A stretch of 6,689 bases of DNA from Pseudomonadota bacterium (lineage in GTDB: Bacteria; Pseudomonadota; Alphaproteobacteria; Rhizobiales; Devosiaceae), in NCBI GenBank assembly GCA_023415605.1, contig JAEZKB010000168.1, forward strand, positions 1-6,689, written 5' to 3'. The notes under the pieces were generated by a model, which ran no database searches, was not told the origin of the DNA, and worked only from the letters and a program-made list of their open reading frames with translations. A program made the position numbers and the translations under genes. Shown here piece by piece: positions 1-4,498 of this stretch. The number at the start of each line of letters is the position of its first letter. The first letter of the stretch is position 1.

Positions 1-17
1 CTGCGCCGGCCGAATAA
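1..17 (+). CDS. C-terminal tail of an upstream gene (partial)
   Basis: Reading frame 3 of the first bases gives Ala-Pro-Ala-Glu followed by a TAA stop at 15-17. A strong rho-independent terminator for the same strand begins 27 bp later, which is what one expects just after the end of a + strand gene. Nothing can be said about the product. The other two forward frames do not stop before the terminator, so the frame choice rests on the stop position and terminator spacing alone. Confidence 0.35.
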
Positions 18-43
18 TCCATCCATCCCATGTTGGATGCGCG

Positions 44-72
44 AGGCGCCGGAGCGATCCGGCGCCTTTTTT
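44..72 (+). terminator. Rho-independent terminator
   Basis: A perfect 8-bp GC-only stem (GGCGCCGG at 45-52, CCGGCGCC at 59-66) closes a 6-nt loop AGCGAT and is followed at once by six T residues (67-72). The A at 44 can also pair with the first T. The T-tract is on the + strand, so it terminates transcription entering from the left and insulates the lipoprotein gene at 197 from the upstream gene. Confidence 0.9.
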
Positions 73-196
73 CTCTGCCAGTTGGTGTACGTATTTGTGG
101 ATACTTGCTGCGTAGGCGCCTCCCGTCCGATGTTCGGCGAGAGGAGACGAGCGAGCGGCACGCCGGGGTAAGCGACCGCTTTGCCGGGGGCGTCCA

Positions 197-1147
197 ATGT
201 CGAAGATACTCGCGCGCGCCGTCATGGTGCTGACCGTAGTGGGGGTAGCCGGCTGCAGTTCCATGTTCAAGGAACCGCCGGGCATCACCTATGCCAAAAG
301 TGTCGAGCAACTTGGCATCACACCAGTCTATCCGCCGCGGGAAGACATCCAAGTCGGTGACATTTGGGCTATCGAGCACCACACCGCCGACGAGCGGCTT
401 TCCGCGCGATCAGCATATGTCGCCACCAAGAACATGCGGAACGAGGTCGATGCATACCTCAAGAGCCGGTATGTGCCGACGACCACGAATGCAGAAGTGA
501 CCGCGCTTCCCATTAACGGTTTACCGCAAATTGAGGTGAACAGCGGCGTCTCCATAGGTGTCGGTGGGCAGCCCAAGGGTTTGGCCGCGAGCTTAGGCTT
601 CGCCGCGACGAAGACGCTGAAGATGAGCCTCCAGTTCCTCAAGGTCACCAGCTATGAGGTCCCGATACCGGTCGGGATGGGGGCCCTTGCCACCTTCTGC
701 GGAACAGAGCGTCCACCGCTCTGCCGCAATGTGGCTCTCACCACATACATCAACCAGCGCTATCAACTCGGGCCGCAGGACCACGACCGCGTCCAGTCAG
801 CCGGGGTACTGATGGTCACTAAGGTCTACCTGGCGCAAACTATCCTCTACACGTTCAACGATGCCCAGTTGGCGGCTGCTGCTGTGGCGGCGGTGGAAGA
901 GGACGGCACGACGGGCACCGCCCCAACGATCACCCAGCAGCAACTGGATCAGGCAATCGCCCAGAACAACCCTCAACTCCTCAATGCGATGAATGCCACC
1001 ATCGCAACGGTGCAGGCTGGAGCGGCTAGCGCTGGTGAGGGAGCAATCAGTATCAGCGCCATCACTGTCAACAACATCACTCTGAAGCAGACCTTCGCCC
1101 GGCCCGTGGTGGTTGGCTACGAAGGGGTCAGCATGACCGGGAGCTAA
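197..1147 (+). CDS. Putative lipoprotein of unknown function, first gene of a two-gene unit
   Basis: A 316-aa protein with a lipoprotein signal peptide: basic N-terminus (K3, R7), hydrophobic stretch at about 8-18 and lipobox V17-A18-G19-C20, so Cys20 should be lipidated and the mature protein anchored in the periplasm or outer membrane. The mature part has alternating polar/hydrophobic segments suggesting beta structure (about 100-220), a close cysteine pair (C168 and C176) that could form a disulfide, an Ala/Gln-rich stretch (about 222-280) and a short beta-like C-terminus (about 283-312). There is a GGGGG stretch 6 nt before the ATG, a poor but usable ribosome binding site; the signal peptide makes this start firm. 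Its stop lies 2 bp before the next gene. GC is lower and codon choice looser than in the rest of the window. I do not recognise the family and assign no function. Confidence 0.88.
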   Translation: MSKILARAVMVLTVVGVAGCSSMFKEPPGITYAKSVEQLGITPVYPPREDIQVGDIWAIEHHTADERLSARSAYVATKNMRNEVDAYLKSRYVPTTTNAEVTALPINGLPQIEVNSGVSIGVGGQPKGLAASLGFAATKTLKMSLQFLKVTSYEVPIPVGMGALATFCGTERPPLCRNVALTTYINQRYQLGPQDHDRVQSAGVLMVTKVYLAQTILYTFNDAQLAAAAVAAVEEDGTTGTAPTITQQQLDQAIAQNNPQLLNAMNATIATVQAGAASAGEGAISISAITVNNITLKQTFARPVVVGYEGVSMTGS

Positions 1148-1149
1148 GC

Positions 1150-1425
1150 ATGCCCAACAATCCTGAAGACGTTCTGTTTGAGCCTATCGGTGTTGGAGGT
1201 GTGCCGATTGGCGGTGGCAAGTTCGTGCTCAAGAAGAGCGGGCGGAGGGGCATCCGCTTTCGGCTGGAAGGCCACCCACAGCAGGGGGATCAGGAGTTTT
1301 TATTCCAGCCAATCGGCGGGGGACCGGTCGTGCTCGGCGGTGCTGGACGCTCAAGGGGGCGACCGACGAAGATCACCCTGACGGGGCACTTTGTTCCCGC
1401 TGACGAGGACGATGGCGAAGACTGA
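1150..1425 (+). CDS. Small glycine-rich two-repeat protein, coupled to the lipoprotein
   Basis: A 91-aa protein with no signal peptide or membrane segment, so probably cytoplasmic unless exported another way. It consists of two divergent copies of one unit: residues 8-42 and 50-80 both start with Leu-Phe-(Glu/Gln)-Pro-Ile-Gly, continue through a Gly-rich turn ending in Gly-Gly, then a basic stretch with Gly-Arg, and finish with a beta-like strand ending in Leu-x-Gly-His. The last seven residues are acidic (Asp85 to Asp91). The ATG lies 2 bp after the lipoprotein stop and has a good SD (GGGAG at 1139-1143, 6-nt spacing) inside that gene's end, so the two are almost certainly cotranscribed and translationally coupled. 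The family is not recognised. The repeat argues that the frame is real. Its stop codon directly abuts the stop codon of the convergent gene. Confidence 0.78.
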   Translation: MPNNPEDVLFEPIGVGGVPIGGGKFVLKKSGRRGIRFRLEGHPQQGDQEFLFQPIGGGPVVLGGAGRSRGRPTKITLTGHFVPADEDDGED

Positions 1426-1857
1426 CTACTTCTGCATGTCCGGGCAAACATACGGCACTGTCGCGGCGACGTAGTGTTCGTCGACTGTATCGCTGCCCAG
1501 GGTCAGTTGCAGATGGAGGTCGGTAGCGGTGACCGAAACGATCTTGGCGGGGATGTCCATGCCGTCCTCGTTCCAGGTGAGGTCGGTGTCGCCGGCCATG
1601 GTCCAGTTCGAAAGGCGGTGGGTTTCCCAGCAGCTGTCGGACACCAAAGTACCGTCAGACAAGAATATTTTCATCACGCCGGGCAGATCGCTGTTCTCGT
1701 CGGCCTGCACCCAGACGCGATTGGTGAAGCTGCGCTTCAACGGCGTCTGGTCGGCTGAGGCCTCGGCATTGGCCGCTTCTTCGGCGAAGGCCGGGGCATC
1801 AAAGGCGCTCACGCCCCACATGGCGAGAAGGGCGAACAGGGCGGTCTTGGTGGTCAC
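1426..1857 (-). CDS. Small secreted protein of unknown function (GTG start)
   Basis: The frame stays open far upstream (to 2385), but the real start is most likely the GTG at 1857-1855. It has a strong SD (AGGGAG, 1870-1865, 7-nt spacing) and directly opens a Sec signal peptide: K4, hydrophobic core about 6-20, then A-P-A-F-A ending at residue 25 as the cleavage site. The 143-aa precursor would yield a mature protein of about 118 residues, acidic and Ala-rich at first (26-38). A compact, probably all-beta domain follows (about 43-141), with Trp49, Trp77, Trp85 and Trp95 and two cysteines (C76, C138) that could pair in the periplasm. The segment from about 66 to 95 looks like a small conserved domain seen in uncharacterised proteobacterial secreted proteins, but I cannot name it. 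A lipocalin-like barrel is possible but unproven. Confidence 0.82.
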   Translation of the reverse strand: MTTKTALFALLAMWGVSAFDAPAFAEEAANAEASADQTPLKRSFTNRVWVQADENSDLPGVMKIFLSDGTLVSDSCWETHRLSNWTMAGDTDLTWNEDGMDIPAKIVSVTATDLHLQLTLGSDTVDEHYVAATVPYVCPDMQK

Positions 1858-1873
1858 GATCAATCTCCCTCGG

Positions 1874-1899
1874 GCGTCGTCCGGACATGGTGACGACGC
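1874..1899 (-). promoter_or_regulatory. Stem-loop in the leader of the secreted-protein gene
   Basis: An 8-bp perfect inverted repeat (GCGTCGTC at 1874-1881 and GACGACGC at 1892-1899) around a 10-nt loop. In the - strand transcript its 3' arm ends only 3 nt before the AGGGAG SD of the gene starting at 1857. It could affect ribosome access or mRNA stability. The structure is visible; the role is inference. Confidence 0.4.
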
Positions 1900-1936
1900 T
1901 GCGCAAGGGCAAGGTGACGGGCCGAATAAGGTGAAA

Positions 1937-1960
1937 TTCAGACCCGTCTGAACGTCAGAC
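1937..1960. promoter_or_regulatory. Dyad with a third half-site: operator candidate or weak OYE terminator
   Basis: TTCAGAC-CC-GTCTGAA (1937-1952) is a perfect 7-bp dyad with a 2-nt centre, followed 2 nt later by a further half-site TCAGAC (1955-1960). It lies 80-103 bp upstream of the secreted-protein start and 19-42 bp past the ene-reductase stop. The short dyad form is typical of TetR-type operators. Read as RNA on the - strand, it can fold as a 6-bp stem with a CGGG tetraloop followed by UUUC, a weak terminator for the ene-reductase. Either role is possible. Confidence 0.45.
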
Positions 1961-1978
1961 AACGACGGATGAACGGCT

Positions 1979-3109
1979 TCAGCTGCTCTGCCGGATGCCC
2001 AGGGTGCGATCCTTGTCGCGGATGCGGCCGCGGGCCTGCTTGGGCCAGAGGTCGTAGGCATCGCCCCCGCCATCGAGCGCGTGATGTGCATGCTGCGGCC
2101 AGTTCGGATCTTCCAGCGCCCCGCGGGCGAAAGCGACGAGATCGGCCTCGCCACTAGCGACGATGCGCTCGGCGTCTTGGGGTTCGTTGATGAGGCCGAC
2201 CGCGATCGACTTGACGCCAGATTCCTTGAGAGCCTTGGCCAACGGCACCTGATAAAGCGGCTCGGCCTTGAGGGCATAGCCATCAAAGCCGCCCGAGGAG
2301 GCGTGCACGACGTCGACGCCGATCTTGTCGAGTTCGCTCGCCAGCGCCACCGAGTCCTCGACGCCCCAACCGCCGGGGCTGCCATCGGTCACCGAGAGGC
2401 GGATGATGAGCGGCTTGTCGGCCGGCCAGGCGTCACGCACAGCCTTGGACACTTCGATGGCAAAGCGCATGCGGTTCTCGCGGCTGCCGCCGTACTCATC
2501 GGTGCGGTGATTGGCGAGCGGCGAGAGGAACTGGCTGATCAGATAGCCGTGCGCCCCGTGGATTTCGACCACGTCAAACCCGGCCTTGTCGGCGCGGATG
2601 GCGGCGTCGGCAAAAGCTTGGACCGTTGCCTTGATCTCGTCGACGGTCAGGGCGTGCGGCACCTGGAACTCGGGTTTGCTCGAATGCGCTTCGGCGCTCG
2701 GCGCCACCGGCACCCAGGTCTCGTAGCCGTACTCGACCTTTTCCGCGTCGGTCTCGTTGAAGCCGCCGCGCCACCAGATCGGCGTCGCGGCCTTGCGCCC
2801 CGCATGGCCGAGCTGGATGCCGGCCGCGGCGCCCTGCGAATGGAGGAAATCGACGATGTGGGCGAGTGGAGCGATCTGCTCGTCCTTCCAGAGGCCGAGA
2901 TCGCCATAGGAGATGCGGCCTTGAGGCGTCACGCCGGTGGCTTCGAGGATGACGAGGCCGAAACCACCCATCGCGAAGCGACCCAGATGCACGAAGTGCC
3001 AATCGTTGGCCATGCCGTCTTTGGCGGAATACTGGCACATCGGGGCCACGACCGTACGGTTGCGAAGCGTCAGGCCCCGGAGGGTCAGCGGCGAAAAGAG
3101 CTGGGACAT
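1979..3109 (-). CDS. NADH:flavin oxidoreductase, class III Old Yellow Enzyme (YqjM/XenA-like ene-reductase)
   Basis: A 376-aa FMN-dependent TIM-barrel enzyme that uses NAD(P)H to reduce activated C=C bonds of enals, enones, maleimides or nitro compounds in the cytoplasm. Diagnostic residues of the thermophilic-like (class III) group are present: N-terminal L-F-S-P-L then P-M-C25-Q-Y27-S, where Cys tunes the flavin and Tyr lines the active site; I-Q99-L-x-H-A-G-R-K-A (98-107); the substrate-binding pair H184-G-A-H187 followed by G-Y-L; N-H-R-T-D-E-Y-G-G-S (200-209); R237; and the C-terminal phosphate-binding F-A-R329-G with D-P-N-W-P. Length fits the family. The ATG matches the known family N-terminus, although no clear SD is visible. 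Downstream of the methyltransferase by 109 bp, with a dyad in between that may be its operator. The physiological substrate cannot be told from sequence; YqjM is also called NamA. Confidence 0.95.
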   Translation of the reverse strand: MSQLFSPLTLRGLTLRNRTVVAPMCQYSAKDGMANDWHFVHLGRFAMGGFGLVILEATGVTPQGRISYGDLGLWKDEQIAPLAHIVDFLHSQGAAAGIQLGHAGRKAATPIWWRGGFNETDAEKVEYGYETWVPVAPSAEAHSSKPEFQVPHALTVDEIKATVQAFADAAIRADKAGFDVVEIHGAHGYLISQFLSPLANHRTDEYGGSRENRMRFAIEVSKAVRDAWPADKPLIIRLSVTDGSPGGWGVEDSVALASELDKIGVDVVHASSGGFDGYALKAEPLYQVPLAKALKESGVKSIAVGLINEPQDAERIVASGEADLVAFARGALEDPNWPQHAHHALDGGGDAYDLWPKQARGRIRDKDRTLGIRQSS

Positions 3110-3158
3110 GTCTGTAACTTGCTGCAGTGGAGGTCACCGCTATGTGGCACCAACCTGC

Positions 3159-3180
3159 TCCATCGGCAAGTGACGATGGA
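3159..3180. promoter_or_regulatory. Dyad upstream of the ene-reductase gene (operator candidate)
   Basis: TCCATCG (3159-3165) and CGATGGA (3174-3180) form a perfect 7-bp dyad with an 8-nt spacer, 50-71 bp upstream of the ene-reductase start. On the - strand it contains TTGCCG (3169-3164), a possible -35 element; the best -10-like match (CATAGC, 3144-3139) is 19 nt away and weak. A regulator bound here would cover the -35. The half-site CCATCG/CGATGG recurs in the dyad at 6255-6269. Confidence 0.4.
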
Positions 3181-3206
3181 AGGAAACGGGCTGTCTACGA
3201 CGAATG

Positions 3207-3220
3207 GACGGTGGGCCGTC
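3207..3220 (-). other. Small inverted repeat overlapping the methyltransferase stop
   Basis: GACGG (3207-3211) and CCGTC (3216-3220) pair around a TGGG loop and overlap the first two read bases of the TGA stop complement at 3219-3221. The stem is only 5 bp with no T-tract, so it is a very weak terminator at best. It is listed because the other genes of this strand show the same arrangement. Confidence 0.2.
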
Positions 3221-3983
3221 AGAGCCGCGTCGCCGTGTAGGTCTCGGTGACGTAAGGGTAGGTGACCTCGGCCTTGTCGCGCAGGTCGGGATGCACGGCG
3301 ATCAACTGGCGCAGCCGGGTGGCTACCGACTCGCGCTCACTATCGGGCAGCTTGGCAATGAAGCTGGTCGAGAGCGTGCGATTGACGATGACGTCCTCAG
3401 GCGTGCCGGTGTGACCATACGGGAAGCGCTGCATTTCGAGCGGGCTCAGCGTCGGCACCGGGAAGGCAGCCTTCCAGGTCCCCTTGTAGGCGCGCGGGGC
3501 GTCGCCCTCGTACGGATGGATGATTTCGCTGATGGCCGCGACCCAGGGATTGCTCTCGTCGCGCATGTTCCAGATCAGCCCAAGGCGCCCGCCGGGCCTC
3601 AGCACGCGCGACATCTCGGCCAGAGCTGCCTTGCTGGCGAACCAATGGAAGGCCTGCGCGCAGACCAGGGCATCGACTGACGCATCGGGCAGGGGGATGG
3701 TCTCGGCCGTGCCCGCCAGCGCGTGCACCTCGGGCATCGTCGCCACCAGCTTGGCGCGCATGCCATCGACCGGCTCGACGGCAATCACCGTCGCGCCGGT
3801 CGCGGTGAGATAGCGTGTAAACTTGCCGGTGCCGGCGCCGAGATCGAGCACGGTCTTTCCCGGCCCGAGCCGCAAGGATTCGCTCAGCCAGTCCGTGACC
3901 TCATGCGGATAATCGGGCCGCCCCCGTTCGTAAGCGGAGGCGCCTGACTCAAACCCGTGAGCAGCGGCATGAATGTCAGCCAT
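3219..3983 (-). CDS. Class I SAM-dependent methyltransferase (Methyltransf_11 type)
   Basis: A 254-aa Rossmann-fold methyltransferase, cytoplasmic, transferring a methyl group from S-adenosylmethionine to an unknown acceptor. Visible motifs: motif I V-L-D-L-G-A-G-T-G-K (45-54) binding SAM; the acidic end of strand 2 in V-I-A-V-E70-P; L-P-D-A-S-V-D-A (98-105) leading into motif II; A-F-H-W-F (111-115); and L-R-P-G-G-R-L (128-134) leading to strand 5. The N-terminal F-E-S-G-A-S-A-Y-E-R-G-R-P-D-Y-P (11-26) is typical of this family and fixes the start at the ATG at 3983, although the frame is open to 4343. The extension would overlap the lipoprotein gene out of frame and is Arg-rich shadow. No strong SD is seen. 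It begins 38 bp after the lipoprotein stop. Substrate cannot be assigned: the family includes small-molecule, quinone-precursor and lipid methyltransferases. Confidence 0.93.
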   Translation of the reverse strand: MADIHAAAHGFESGASAYERGRPDYPHEVTDWLSESLRLGPGKTVLDLGAGTGKFTRYLTATGATVIAVEPVDGMRAKLVATMPEVHALAGTAETIPLPDASVDALVCAQAFHWFASKAALAEMSRVLRPGGRLGLIWNMRDESNPWVAAISEIIHPYEGDAPRAYKGTWKAAFPVPTLSPLEMQRFPYGHTGTPEDVIVNRTLSTSFIAKLPDSERESVATRLRQLIAVHPDLRDKAEVTYPYVTETYTATRL

Positions 3984-4001
3984 GCCCGCTACATACGCCC
4001 C

Positions 4002-4021
4002 GGCTCGACTGACGTCGAGCC
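4002..4021 (-). terminator. Stem-loop directly after the lipoprotein stop codon, no T-tract
   Basis: A perfect 8-bp stem (GGCTCGAC at 4002-4009, GTCGAGCC at 4014-4021) closes a tetraloop. Its outer base is adjacent to the TGA of the lipoprotein gene (4024-4022). No run of T follows on either strand, so it may be an attenuating or 3'-end-protecting hairpin rather than a classical terminator. It lies in the 38-bp gap before the methyltransferase and could lower read-through into it. Confidence 0.45.
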
Positions 4022-4378
4022 TCAGCCGTTCACCGTGTAGCGGGTGATACCGCCGGGGCTGACGGTCATGCGTTGGCGGGCTTCGCCGACGCCGAATGCG
4101 CCCGCATCGACGTCCCAGCAGCCGGCGGAGACGGTAAAGGCGCGGCTGGCGCCAGGAGGGATCACTTCGTTGTCGCCCATCCGGTCGAGACCGTAGGTCG
4201 ATGCGTTGCATTCGGAAATAAGAACGACGTCCAGCGTACCGCTGGTATTGTTGACGACCTCGATCGTGCCGGTGGCTTCGCCGGGACGGATCAAGTCGCC
4301 GCCGGTGATGAGACTGGAGCAGGCGGAAAGCACGGCTACACAAGCGAGCGCCGCGGCGCTCCTGAGAATAGTCTGCAT
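4022..4378 (-). CDS. Small putative lipoprotein, probable beta-sandwich domain
   Basis: A 118-aa precursor with a clear lipoprotein signal: M-Q-T-I-L-R, hydrophobic stretch about 8-18, lipobox L17-S18-A19-C20. The mature part (about 98 residues) has a short linker (21-36) and a compact domain (37-117) rich in predicted beta strands: an Ile-x-Val-x-Asn-Asn start, a pair of cysteines (C57, C87) placed to form a disulfide, and a Pro-Pro-Gly-Ala-Ser turn (74-78) before a Phe-x-Val strand and Gly-Cys-Trp-Asp. That pattern resembles small periplasmic beta-sandwich domains of unknown function. The frame is open to 4453, but the ATG at 4378 has a good SD (GGGGGA, 4390-4385, 6-nt spacing) and opens the signal peptide exactly. 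It lies 120 bp downstream of the MFS gene, across three stem-loops, and 38 bp upstream of the methyltransferase. Function unknown. Confidence 0.85.
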   Translation of the reverse strand: MQTILRSAAALACVAVLSACSSLITGGDLIRPGEATGTIEVVNNTSGTLDVVLISECNASTYGLDRMGDNEVIPPGASRAFTVSAGCWDVDAGAFGVGEARQRMTVSPGGITRYTVNG

Positions 4379-4402
4379 GATGGGTCCCCCATGGCGCGGC
4401 TC

Positions 4403-4422
4403 CTGCCGGCCTTCCCCGGCAG
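4403..4422 (-). promoter_or_regulatory. Stem-loop in the lipoprotein leader
   Basis: CTGCCGG (4403-4409) and CCGGCAG (4416-4422) form a perfect 7-bp stem with a 6-nt loop, 25 nt upstream of the lipoprotein ATG on the - strand. There is no T-tract. It is the closest to that gene of three consecutive stem-loops in the gap and may lie in its 5' leader. Confidence 0.4.
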
Positions 4423-4442
4423 CAACGCTAGCAGTGAGGCAA

Positions 4443-4466
4443 CGGCGCCTCAAGTATGAGACGCCG
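4443..4466 (-). other. Stem-loop, middle of three in the MFS-lipoprotein gap
   Basis: A 10-position stem (4443-4452 with 4457-4466) with nine Watson-Crick pairs and one C-A mismatch (4448 with 4461) closes an AGTA tetraloop. Neither side is followed by a run of T. It may stabilise the 3' end of the MFS transcript or be part of the lipoprotein promoter region. Confidence 0.45.
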
Positions 4467-4469
4467 CGC

Positions 4470-4498
4470 TCGTCGCGATCCTTGGGGAGGCGCGACGA
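4470..4498 (-). terminator. Stem-loop directly after the MFS stop codon, no T-tract
   Basis: TCGTCGCG (4470-4477) and CGCGACGA (4491-4498) form a perfect 8-bp stem around a 13-nt loop. The outer base touches the TGA stop of the MFS gene (4501-4499). The lack of a T-tract argues against a classical intrinsic terminator. The position fits a 3'-end hairpin. Confidence 0.45.

Noticed and set aside
30..233. A 67-aa open frame across the terminator and lipoprotein leader
   Set aside because: It reads through a strong terminator, is Arg-rich, and overlaps the lipoprotein start in another frame.
435..530. Idea that the soluble domain fused to the MFS exporter (these are residue positions in that protein) is a novel fusion
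   Set aside because: A C-terminal soluble domain of this kind is a regular part of many MFS_3-family proteins, so it is not new.
1858..2385. N-terminal extension of the secreted-protein frame
   Set aside because: The extension overlaps the end of the ene-reductase gene in another frame, is Ser/Arg/Pro-rich nonsense, and would bury the signal peptide. The internal GTG has a strong SD.
2081..3250. A 389-aa open frame on the + strand opposite the ene-reductase
   Set aside because: It mirrors the ene-reductase gene, whose motifs are unmistakable. Its product is Arg/His/Asp-rich with no domain logic, a typical antisense shadow in high-GC DNA.
3984..4343. N-terminal extension of the methyltransferase frame
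   Set aside because: It overlaps the lipoprotein gene out of frame, is Arg-rich, and the family N-terminus starts at the ATG at 3983.
4379..4453. N-terminal extension of the lipoprotein frame
   Set aside because: The ATG at 4378 has an SD and gives a perfect lipoprotein signal; the extension would hide it and crosses two stem-loops.
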